NCBI RefSeq assembly: GCF_963677125.1
Contig: NZ_OY781882.1
Span: 5,788,501 to 5,852,500, forward strand
Direction of reading: 5' to 3'
Source: an uncultured Desulfobacter sp.
GTDB taxonomy: Bacteria; Desulfobacterota; Desulfobacteria; Desulfobacterales; Desulfobacteraceae
Length of the DNA: 64,000 nucleotides
The number at the start of each line of letters is the position of its first letter. Within the stretch, counting starts at the first letter, position 1. The position numbers and the translations under genes were made by a program. This document shows positions 1 to 7,305 of the stretch, piece by piece. The notes beneath the pieces were generated by a model. It made no database searches. It had not been told where the DNA came from and was given only the letters and a program-made list of their open reading frames with translations.

Positions 1-850
1 CGGGCGTCAAGCACCGGGGCCTGGGCCAGTTTGTGGAAAAACCCATATCCTTTAAGGACTGAACCGCCGTGTCCACGAACATACCAGCCTGTTCTTTGCT
101 GTGTGCGTCGTCTCCGGGAATCACGGGAATGCCCAACGCCTTTGCCCTGGCCAGGATTGCCGGGGTCAGGTAAGGGCTCTTTTCACCTTTGGCAAGGGGC
201 CGCAGGTTATAATCCAGCACCAGTCCCAGATCTTTGATCAAAGAAAGATTGCGCTCGATACGTTTGATGATGTCGGGTTGCTCAAGCCTTGTTTTATAAT
301 CAGGGTCATAAATACGGATAAGATCAAAATGGCCCACAACAAAGGGGCGCAGATCCCTGATCATTTCATACTGGACGTCAAAATAGGCCGTATACATGGC
401 ATTGAGACCATGGAAATCCGTTGCAATGGCGTCATACGCCTGCCGGGAATAGTCAAAACATCTGTTGTTGAGATGATGGACCGAGCCCACAATATAGTCG
501 GGATTAAATTCTCGGATCAATGACCGCACCAGGGCCGGGGTTCCGGTGACGGTTTCGGTTTCAAACCCCTTAAATATCAGGATGTCCGACTTATATTTTT
601 GTTTAAGTCGTTCCAGCTCCAAAAAATATTTTGAAAACCGATCCCCAAGATCCTTGACCGAAAAGCCTTGCTCAAGCTCATCCGGGTAGAGAAAACGGTG
701 TTCGGGCGGGGGCATGTGTTCACTGATGCCGACGGCTTTAAACCCTTTATTGATGTAAGCCTTTATCAGGTCTTCAAGGCTGTCCCGGGCATGGCAGCAA
801 AACTGGCCTGAATGACCGCCATGCAGGGATATGAGTTCAGAATCAATCAT
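1..850 (-). CDS. Histidinol-phosphatase, PHP family (3' end cut by window edge)
   Basis: The reverse-strand frame is open from an ATG at 850 to the window edge, giving at least 283 residues. It should remove phosphate from histidinol phosphate in histidine synthesis, in the cytoplasm. PHP-domain metal-ligand motifs appear in order: LHGGHSGQFCCHA at the N terminus, then GISEHMP, GFETE, GSVHHL, GHFDLIR and PGDDAHS. This is the full PHP set of the HisJ/HisK-type enzyme, whose usual length is about 260-290 residues, so little is missing. The ATG overlaps the stop of the upstream acyl-CoA synthetase gene by 4 bases (ATGA), which suggests translational coupling. The pairing with an acyl-CoA synthetase is not an obvious pathway link, so another phosphoester substrate is possible. 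The family call is firm; the substrate is inferred. Confidence 0.85.
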   Translation of the reverse strand, partial: MIDSELISLHGGHSGQFCCHARDSLEDLIKAYINKGFKAVGISEHMPPPEHRFLYPDELEQGFSVKDLGDRFSKYFLELERLKQKYKSDILIFKGFETETVTGTPALVRSLIREFNPDYIVGSVHHLNNRCFDYSRQAYDAIATDFHGLNAMYTAYFDVQYEMIRDLRPFVVGHFDLIRIYDPDYKTRLEQPDIIKRIERNLSLIKDLGLVLDYNLRPLAKGEKSPYLTPAILARAKALGIPVIPGDDAHSKEQAGMFVDTAVQSLKDMGFSTNWPRPRCLTP

Positions 851-3027
851 GAGGCGGACTTTACCATCAAGCCGGGAGCAAAATCAAGATCTGGATTATC
901 CGGTTGGGCAAGAGAATCATTGCCGGATGCGGGCCTGAACTGACATGGAACGATCAATGCATCCAGAGCGAGAGCACCCTTACCCCGGGGACGCACGATG
1001 AACGGATTCAAATCAAGACTATCAAGACGATCGGCATTGACTGCTGCAAAGGCCGACAGCCTGGCCAGCGTTTTGATCAGGGTTTCGATATCCATTGGTC
1101 CTTTTCCGCGCACTCCTTGCAGCAACGCAAAGCCTTTGATCTCACGAATCATCTGTGCGGCTGCGTCTTCTCCAAAGGGTGCTAATCGCATAGCAACATC
1201 CTTGAACACTTCAACGAAAATGCCCCCTAGGCCGAACAGCACCACCGGCCCAAACACGGGATCTCGCTGAATTCCCAGGATTGTCTCCACACCATCCGTC
1301 ACCATGGGGGCAACAATTACACCGTCCAACCGTGCTTTCGACGTTGCTTTCCGGGCGTTACGCATCAATTTGTAAAAGGCGTCAACAACGGCCTGGGGAC
1401 CATTGAGATTCAGCAGCACACCACCGATTTCGGTTTTGTGCAGGATGTCGGCAGAGGCGATTTTCATCACCACCGGGTAACCCATGGCTTGAGCCGCGGC
1501 ACGGGCCTCTTGTGCAGAGGTTGTCAATCGCTCTGTAATAACAGGAATCCCGGCTTTGGCCAGCAGTTTTTTTGCCGCGTATTCACTCATCGCCTGCTCG
1601 GGTATGAGCACTGTCGACTCGATTCCTTTTGCCTGCTTTGCCTGGGCAAAAGAACGGCCGTAGTTATAAAGCGCTGTCAGGCTGCGCAGGGCACGGGTCG
1701 GATCTTCTATGACCAGAAAACCCGCATCTTCGTAGGGTTGCTTTGCATTCGGTTCTTCGCTGCTGCACAATATCAGAGCTTTATCGGGATATTGCTGCCG
1801 CAACCGTTTTAGTTCGGGAGGCAGGAGCTTTCTGTATTCCGGTGTACGGGCAGGAGGCAGAAAACAGACCAGAGAATCCACATTATCTTGTGCCAGCACC
1901 ACCTCGATGTAGTCTTTCACCAACATCTGATTGTAGGTGGCCTGGGCGGTCATATCTACCGGATTCCGGGTGGCTGAATACGGAATCAGCTTTTTGAGTC
2001 TGGCCTGGGCCTCCTGGGATAGCTCCGGGGCTTGCAAACCAAAGCCGGTTGCCGTATCCGCCATCAGTATGGCGATGCCACCGGAACTGGAGAGCAGACC
2101 CACACGGTTGGACTTTGGAAATATACCGGCAGAACAGACGTACGCGACATCCAGAAGTTCTTCAATGGAGTTCACCCGGTGCACGCCGTATTGCCTGAAT
2201 ACGGCGTCGTAGACCGCATCGACGCCCACCAGCGAAGCCGTATGAGATGCGGCTGCCATGGCCCCTAACTGTGTCCGGCCGACTTTAAGCATGACAACCG
2301 GTTTGCGACGGCTGCGGGCCAGCTCCAGTGCCTGAATGAGCCGATCCCGGTTTCGGCAGCCCTCAATGTAGCAGAGGATAACTTTTGTCTGCTCGTCAAG
2401 TGCCATGTACTCCAGGCATTCTGCCACATCCACGTCGACTTCATTGCCCGTGGTGCACCACAGGCTGATGCCCAAACCTCGCTCCAGGCAACGATATAAA
2501 CCGTAGGAGCCAAAGGCGCCGCTCTGACTTGCAAAACCGATCACTCCCGGCGGGGGAAGACCCTGATCAAAGGTCCGTGCAAATGTCCCCACCATACCGT
2601 TATCGATGTTGATTGCACCCATACAATTGGGGCCAAGCACCCGCATGCCTGATTCGTGGGCGATAGCGGCAATCCGCTGTTGGGCCGCGATGCCTTCTGT
2701 GCTCATTTCGGCAAACCCGGAACTGAAAATCATTGCTGCCTTTACCTGACGTTCGGCAAGTTTTTCCATGATTTCGACCACAGCCGGAGCCGGTACCATG
2801 ATGTAGGCCAGATCTACATTGGTCGGCAGATCGGAAATGGAGGGTAGGGTGGGTACGCCCTGTACCTGACGATGCTTAGCGTTGATTGGGTACAACTTGC
2901 CGGTATAGCCGTTGTCTTTGGTGTAGCGAAAAATACGACCACCTATCTTGGCGGGATTGCTGGACGCACCCACTGCGACAATCGCCTTGGGGTTGAACAG
3001 AATATCCAGAGCGTGTGAATTCTTCAT
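847..3027 (-). CDS. ADP-forming acetate/acyl-CoA synthetase, fused alpha-beta
   Basis: A 726-residue protein of the NDP-forming acyl-CoA synthetase family, which interconverts acyl-CoA, ADP and phosphate with acid, CoA and ATP in the cytoplasm. The CoA-binding Rossmann domain comes first (about residues 8-100, starting FNPKAIVAVGASSNPAKIGG). The two succinyl-CoA-ligase-like domains follow, with the probable phospho-histidine in SHTASLVGVDAVYDAVF. The ATP-grasp domain is C-terminal (from about 480, with GYPVVMKIAS and LFGLGGIFVEVFKD). Length fits the single-chain form of the enzyme. The ATG start has an AAAGGA ribosome site 8 bases upstream. The stop overlaps the start of the histidinol-phosphatase. 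In an anaerobic degrader it could make ATP from acyl-CoA or activate acids; the acid is unknown. Confidence 0.88.
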   Translation of the reverse strand: MKNSHALDILFNPKAIVAVGASSNPAKIGGRIFRYTKDNGYTGKLYPINAKHRQVQGVPTLPSISDLPTNVDLAYIMVPAPAVVEIMEKLAERQVKAAMIFSSGFAEMSTEGIAAQQRIAAIAHESGMRVLGPNCMGAINIDNGMVGTFARTFDQGLPPPGVIGFASQSGAFGSYGLYRCLERGLGISLWCTTGNEVDVDVAECLEYMALDEQTKVILCYIEGCRNRDRLIQALELARSRRKPVVMLKVGRTQLGAMAAASHTASLVGVDAVYDAVFRQYGVHRVNSIEELLDVAYVCSAGIFPKSNRVGLLSSSGGIAILMADTATGFGLQAPELSQEAQARLKKLIPYSATRNPVDMTAQATYNQMLVKDYIEVVLAQDNVDSLVCFLPPARTPEYRKLLPPELKRLRQQYPDKALILCSSEEPNAKQPYEDAGFLVIEDPTRALRSLTALYNYGRSFAQAKQAKGIESTVLIPEQAMSEYAAKKLLAKAGIPVITERLTTSAQEARAAAQAMGYPVVMKIASADILHKTEIGGVLLNLNGPQAVVDAFYKLMRNARKATSKARLDGVIVAPMVTDGVETILGIQRDPVFGPVVLFGLGGIFVEVFKDVAMRLAPFGEDAAAQMIREIKGFALLQGVRGKGPMDIETLIKTLARLSAFAAVNADRLDSLDLNPFIVRPRGKGALALDALIVPCQFRPASGNDSLAQPDNPDLDFAPGLMVKSAS

Positions 3028-3323
3028 CGTAGATATCCTTTCATTTTAGCCGTGTAAGAGCGATAGATGAGCTTTTATCATGGCTGAATGACTATTGCCC
3101 CAACAATTTAATGAATGATGAACAATATAAGTTATCCTAACATAAAGCCGCCATATTTTCAATTTGTAAATCCAAATCGTAACAAATGGATTAATGAAAG
3201 GCTCAGCTGTTGAAACAAGAGACCGAACAACTCAAAATTGCCATTACGCCGGGACTTGCTTAAGGCAGGGGGTGATTTTTGGCAAACCCAAGCATATGAA
3301 AGAGAAATCCATACGATTGTTCA

Positions 3324-3333
3324 TAAAATTATA
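3324..3333. repeat. Left target-site duplication of the IS element
   Basis: The ten bases TAAAATTATA lie directly before the left end of the element and recur exactly at 4675-4684 after its right end. A 10-bp direct duplication is in the range known for ISAs1-family transposition. Confidence 0.9.
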
Positions 3334-3470
3334 CAGGGCTATCGCATGTAAAAAAATGGCAGGCATTCTGTGGGTTTTAGGAAAAAAGTTAGCATTTCAT
3401 AACATACATGACGTAACTATTTGATTTTAAAAGGAATATTTTTCGCTAGATTTTTCGTTTAATTTGTAGT

Positions 3471-3507
3471 ACCCATTGGCAACAAAAACAAGGAGTTGCC
3501 AATGGGT
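3471..3507 (+). promoter_or_regulatory. Perfect hairpin covering the transposase ribosome site and start codon
   Basis: ACCCATTGGCAAC (3471-3483) is exactly complementary to GTTGCCAATGGGT (3495-3507) with an 11-base loop. The right arm contains the ATG at 3502, and the AAGGAG ribosome site (3490-3495) sits in the loop and stem edge. In RNA this would hide the start codon. Comparable fold-back structures limit transposase translation from outside transcripts in other IS families; that role here is inference. Confidence 0.7.
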
Positions 3508-4617
3508 AAAAACAACATAAATAAATACTTTGAGACGATTGAAGATCATAGGCACCACAACAAGCTCCATAAATTAATTGATGTGATTATTATTGCAATA
3601 TGTGGCGTTGTCGCAGGGGCCGATACCTACGAACAAATTGAAAATTTTGGAAAAAAGCGAAAGAGATGGCTTTCAAAATTCCTGGAATTGCCATATGGGA
3701 TCCCATCACATGATACCTTTGACCGAATTTTTGAAAGGATGAACCCACAAGAATTTCAAAATAGTTTCAAAAACTGGATTGCCTCTGTAGCCAAACAAAC
3801 CAAAGGCCAGGTTGTGGCGATAGACGGAAAAACCCTGAGACGCTCTCATAACAGATCTGAGGATAAAAAAGCCATCCATATGATTAGTGCCTGGGCAACT
3901 GCAAATCAGGTAGTTCTCGGGCAACTAAAAACGGAAGAAAAATCCAATGAAATAACCGCCATTCCCTATCTTTTAAAGTTGCTTGATCTATCCGGTTGCA
4001 TAGTCACCATTGATGCCATGGGGACACAGAAAAAAATTGCGGAAACCATAATTGACAGTAATTGTGACTACATTCTGGCATTAAAAGAAAACCACAAGAC
4101 CCTTTATGAAAATACAGTCCGTTTTTTTGACCACATGAACAATATGAAAGAAGAGGGATACTGTTTCGATGAATATGAAACAGTAGATGGTGGGCATGGA
4201 CGCATTGAGACCCGTAGGAATGTCATAACCCGTGATATTGATTGGCTTGATGACAAAGAAAATTGGCCTGGTTTAAAATCTTTGGGGATGGTTGAAAGCA
4301 CCCGGAATGTTAACGGGGAAGTAAGTTGTGACAGGCGTTATTATATATCCAGTCTTGATTGTACTGCGCAGGTATTTGGAACTTCTGTCAGAAGTCATTG
4401 GGGAATTGAGAATTCACTTCACTGGGTATTGGATATCGCTTTCCGGGAAGATGAGAGCAGGATACGGAAAGGATTCGGGCCGGAGAACTTTGCGGCAATT
4501 CGGCATATTGCCTTAAATCTGCTTAAAGAAAATAAAAGTTTTAAAGGGAGCATCAAGTCAAAAAGATTGAATGCGGCAATGGATACACAGTATTTGGAGG
4601 ACGTGATGTTTGCATGA
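3502..4617 (+). CDS. ISAs1-family transposase (DDE)
   Basis: A 371-residue transposase, the normal length for the ISAs1 (H-repeat-associated) family; it cuts and inserts the element's DNA ends. Family-typical segments are seen: the N-terminal KYFETIEDHRHHNKLHKLID and GVVAGADTYEQIE, the acidic-residue segments VVAIDGKTLRRS and IVTIDAMGTQKKIAETI, and the C-terminal SHWGIENSLHWVLDIAFRED. The reading frame is intact. I chose ATG 3502 because AAGGAG lies 6 bases upstream; an in-frame TTG at 3496 would have no spaced ribosome site. The start codon lies in a 13-bp perfect RNA hairpin. It is the only gene of the element and probably functional. Confidence 0.95.
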   Translation: MGKNNINKYFETIEDHRHHNKLHKLIDVIIIAICGVVAGADTYEQIENFGKKRKRWLSKFLELPYGIPSHDTFDRIFERMNPQEFQNSFKNWIASVAKQTKGQVVAIDGKTLRRSHNRSEDKKAIHMISAWATANQVVLGQLKTEEKSNEITAIPYLLKLLDLSGCIVTIDAMGTQKKIAETIIDSNCDYILALKENHKTLYENTVRFFDHMNNMKEEGYCFDEYETVDGGHGRIETRRNVITRDIDWLDDKENWPGLKSLGMVESTRNVNGEVSCDRRYYISSLDCTAQVFGTSVRSHWGIENSLHWVLDIAFREDESRIRKGFGPENFAAIRHIALNLLKENKSFKGSIKSKRLNAAMDTQYLEDVMFA

Positions 4618-4674
4618 CTGGTAGATAACGCCAGGATCATAGGCCACTTAGAATTTTTACATGCGTTAGCCCTG

Positions 4675-4684
4675 TAAAATTATA
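4675..4684. repeat. Right target-site duplication of the IS element
   Basis: TAAAATTATA, an exact copy of 3324-3333, directly follows the right inverted repeat. Removing the element and one copy restores a continuous reading frame in the diguanylate cyclase remnant. Confidence 0.9.
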
Positions 4685-5246
4685 GAACAGTCTATTGGTA
4701 TTTTAGAAAAATTTGATACACTATCCGGCTCTTTGTCTGATATCAGACAACTGGAAAAAGCGGTTGCACAAATTAAAAACATAACAGCCCTGCCGGCTGG
4801 TGAGGCAAAATTTAAAAACAAAAAAAGCAATAGAACGGCTTGAAAATAGAATTCAGACACCAATGGCGCAACTGTTAAAACTAAAACAAAAATCCCTGTC
4901 AATCTCCTTGAAGATTGACGATTTTAATACAACTCAGAAGGAGTGATAAAATAGGTGGATCTTTTTGCGCGTTACGGGGGAGAGGAATTTATACTGCTTA
5001 TGCCTGATGCCACTATTGAGCAGGGGGCCGTTGTCGCGGGTCAGGTTCTTAAAACAGTTCAATGTCTTGAACTGTTTACGGAATCAGGTCAAAAAGTGCA
5101 TCTCACCACAAGCATTGGTGTGGCTGAGGCATCCTTGACAACAGAAAAATTTTTCCAATCAGTTAAAAAGGCAGATGAGGCGCTTTATACCGCCAAGAAT
5201 TCCGGTTGTAAGCGGGTTGAGATTTATTCAGCGGAGGGTGCTTCTT

Positions 5247-6359
5247 TTGAAAATATTGTTTCTTGAGCCTTTCTACGGCGGGTCCCACAAGTCTGTGGCC
5301 GACGGGTTTGCCCGGTGTTCCAGCCACCAGGTGAATATTTTATCCCTTGCGCCCAGATTTTGGAAATGGCGGATGCGCGGCAGTGCCTTGGCTTTGGTCC
5401 GGCAGATTAAAAATTTTAGCGATTATGATCTTGTCTTGGCTACGGATATGGTGGATGTTACAGATTTTAAAGCTCTGGCAGGACCAAAATGTCCGCCCGT
5501 GGCCTTGTATTTCCATGAAAATCAGCTCAGCTATCCCCTGGAACCTGGTGAGAAAAGGGATTTTCATCTGGGATTTACCAATATCATATCGGCTTTGGCT
5601 GCCGATGGCGTATTCTTTAATTCACACTTCCACAAAGAGGACTTTTTCAATGCTGCAAAACGCCTGATCCGGAAAATGCCAGACCTTCGCCCGGGATGGG
5701 TTCTGGATGAGATTCACCATAAAACCTGTGTACTGTATCCGGGTATTGATTTGAATCCTAAGCCTTGTGTTGTGCCGGAACCGCAATCCGACAGCCTTGA
5801 CAGACCTTTGGTGATATGGAACCACCGGTGGGAATATGATAAAAACCCAAAGTCCTTTTTCGTCGCACTGGAAAAGCTTAAGCGCAGGGGGATTCTTTTC
5901 TATTTGGCTGTGATGGGCGAAAGGTATGATACCGTTCCCGATGAATTTAAAGGGCTTGAGCAACGGTTTGATGGTGAACTGCTTGTTTGCGGGTACCAGG
6001 AACAGGCTCAAGATTACAGAACGTGGCTGGCCAAAGGCAGTGTGGTGATCAGTACTGCAATCCAGGAAAATTTTGGTATTTCAGTGATGGAGGCTGTGGC
6101 CCATGGATGCTTTCCTTTGCTCCCGAATCGTTTGTCATACCCGGAATTGATCCCTAAGCCTTTAAAACCTGATGTCATTTACCGTGATGATGCTGACCTG
6201 GAAACCAGGCTGGAACGTATTTTGGTAGAGCCTGAAGCCTATAAGGAAAAAATTGCGGCGCTATCAGCCCATGCTGCAAAGTTTTCCTGGAAACATATGG
6301 CGGGCAAATGGGATAAGAGTTTATGCAAGATTATCAGGCCAGGCAGGAGCAGAAATTGA
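5247..6359 (+). CDS. tRNA-queuosine alpha-mannosyltransferase homologue (DUF3524 / GT4)
   Basis: A 370-residue GT-B glycosyltransferase. The N-terminal domain opens KILFLEPFYGGSHKSVADGF and continues with YFHENQLSYPL and FNSHFHKEDFFNA, the signature of DUF3524, whose human member (QTMAN/GTDC1) adds mannose to queuosine in tRNA-Asp. The C-terminal GT4 part has NHRWEYDKNP and the donor-binding IQENFGISVMEAVAHGCFPL. The expected job is to sugar-modify queuosine in the cytoplasm; the donor and target in bacteria are inferred. The TTG start at 5247 is chosen because GGAGGG precedes it by 8 bases and the family always begins at this motif; an ATG further up would add 24 residues read from the cyclase remnant. 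It overlaps the HD-GYP gene tail-to-tail by 26 bases. Confidence 0.83.
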   Translation: MKILFLEPFYGGSHKSVADGFARCSSHQVNILSLAPRFWKWRMRGSALALVRQIKNFSDYDLVLATDMVDVTDFKALAGPKCPPVALYFHENQLSYPLEPGEKRDFHLGFTNIISALAADGVFFNSHFHKEDFFNAAKRLIRKMPDLRPGWVLDEIHHKTCVLYPGIDLNPKPCVVPEPQSDSLDRPLVIWNHRWEYDKNPKSFFVALEKLKRRGILFYLAVMGERYDTVPDEFKGLEQRFDGELLVCGYQEQAQDYRTWLAKGSVVISTAIQENFGISVMEAVAHGCFPLLPNRLSYPELIPKPLKPDVIYRDDADLETRLERILVEPEAYKEKIAALSAHAAKFSWKHMAGKWDKSLCKIIRPGRSRN

Positions 6360-7251
6360 CAAACATTTGTTTGCTGTATTTGCCTGCCATGACCTCGGTT
6401 TTTAAAATTTGCAGAGAATTGAACGGTTTTTGGGGGTCTGTATGGCGGCTGGTACCCCGGTAGGCCAATGGTTCATAGGCGTCAATCAGCCCAATGAGTT
6501 GGGCCTCCTCGGATATATCGGTAGACCCCTTGAGGTAACCTGAACCATCTAATTTTTCATGGTGCGCCAGGGCCACCATGGCAATTTCGGGTGTAAAACA
6601 TTCATAGTCTATAATGGTTTGGTATCCCTTTGTGGTATGCGTTTGAAATTCTTTGAACTGGGTGTCCGATAATCTGGTTTTTGTGTTGTGCAGCGCCGGG
6701 GGCAGTTGTGTGTGGCCGTTATCATGAAGAATGGCACTGACACCAAGGGTTTGGGTTTTTGTCTGAGAAAAGTTATGGAACGTACAGAACTGCATGGTTA
6801 AGGATAAAATATTTACACTGTGCTCCACCAATTTATCTGAAGAACTGGATAGTTTTGCCAGGGATTTCACTAAAATTTTATTCTGGTTGTAGCCTTGAAA
6901 CAGGATTTCTATGGTTTCCGGCAGCATTTTGCCGGAAACATTCAGCGGACCTTCCAGGGCTTCTTGGACAAGGGAACTCAACGCCTGCCGTATGGGTACA
7001 ATACCTTGAGAGAAAACAGTTTCCTCTAAATGTGCATTCATTGTTTTATAGAGGGCATGGGACGCATTTTCCCTGTCAGACGCGCGGATAAAAAGGTTCG
7101 GAAATTGTTTTTTCTTGATACGGGCGTCTTTGAGCCGTTCGCCCTCCTTTTTATAGAGCAGCGGTTCATTTTCCTTTGAAAAATAGAACAGAGGAAAACT
7201 TTTGAACAAGGAAATTTGAGATTTTTTAACTGGAATGAAATTTTCTTCCAT
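6334..7251 (-). CDS. HD-GYP-type domain protein, possible cyclic-di-GMP phosphodiesterase
   Basis: A 305-residue protein with a poorly conserved N-terminal half and a C-terminal HD-GYP domain. The HD pair is H176-D177 in HDNGHTQLPP, where canonical enzymes have HDIGK, so the lysine position is changed. HHEKLDGSGYLKG matches the HHE/DGSGYP block and LIGLIDAYEPLAYRG matches the LAVADVYDAL helix. Later family positions are weak. HD-GYP enzymes hydrolyse cyclic-di-GMP in the cytoplasm; with the altered HD segment activity is uncertain and it may bind only. No transmembrane segment is seen. It lies downstream of the molybdopterin oxidoreductase on the same strand and near a broken cyclase. Confidence 0.75.
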   Translation of the reverse strand: MEENFIPVKKSQISLFKSFPLFYFSKENEPLLYKKEGERLKDARIKKKQFPNLFIRASDRENASHALYKTMNAHLEETVFSQGIVPIRQALSSLVQEALEGPLNVSGKMLPETIEILFQGYNQNKILVKSLAKLSSSSDKLVEHSVNILSLTMQFCTFHNFSQTKTQTLGVSAILHDNGHTQLPPALHNTKTRLSDTQFKEFQTHTTKGYQTIIDYECFTPEIAMVALAHHEKLDGSGYLKGSTDISEEAQLIGLIDAYEPLAYRGTSRHTDPQKPFNSLQILKTEVMAGKYSKQMFVNFCSCLA

Positions 7252-7305
7252 TTTATTTAAATCGCCTCAATGATAATGACCCCGTAAAAAGTATAGCGGA
7301 TGGCG

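Larger units (their letters stand above)
3334..4674 (+). mobile_element. Complete ISAs1-family insertion sequence (1341 bp)
   Basis: The left end begins CAGGGCTATCGCATGTAAAA and the right end, read on the other strand, begins CAGGGCTAACGCATGTAAAA, so the terminal inverted repeats match at all but one of about 21 positions. Both ends abut the 10-bp duplication TAAAATTATA. The element carries one intact transposase gene (3502-4617). Ends and duplication are nearly undamaged, so the insertion is fairly recent, while the cyclase gene around it is also frameshifted and deleted. Confidence 0.95.
3203..5266 (+). pseudogene. Degenerate diguanylate cyclase (GGDEF), split by an ISAs1-family element
   Basis: Remnants of one gene lie on both sides of the insertion sequence. 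Left piece: LLKQETEQLKIAI, then a frame change near 3255 into GGDFWQTQAYEREIHTIV. Joining across the 10-bp target duplication restores a continuous frame (VHKIIEQSIGILEKFDTLSG) on the right side, ending in TGA near 4853. A second frame shift at an A-rich run leads into KAIERLENRIQ and SLSISLKIDDF, ending at a stop near 4944. The last piece (about 4955-5266) has ARYGGEEF and the C-terminal half of a GGDEF domain (TTSIGVAEA, ADEALYTAKNSG). The first half of GGDEF, including the NR and DIDHFK region, is missing. No functional enzyme is expected. The end overlaps the start of the next gene by 20 bases. Confidence 0.75.

Noticed and set aside
3194..3424. A 76-codon frame starting before the IS and running into its left end
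   Set aside because: It crosses the target duplication and the terminal inverted repeat, and the cyclase remnant explains the DNA in another frame.
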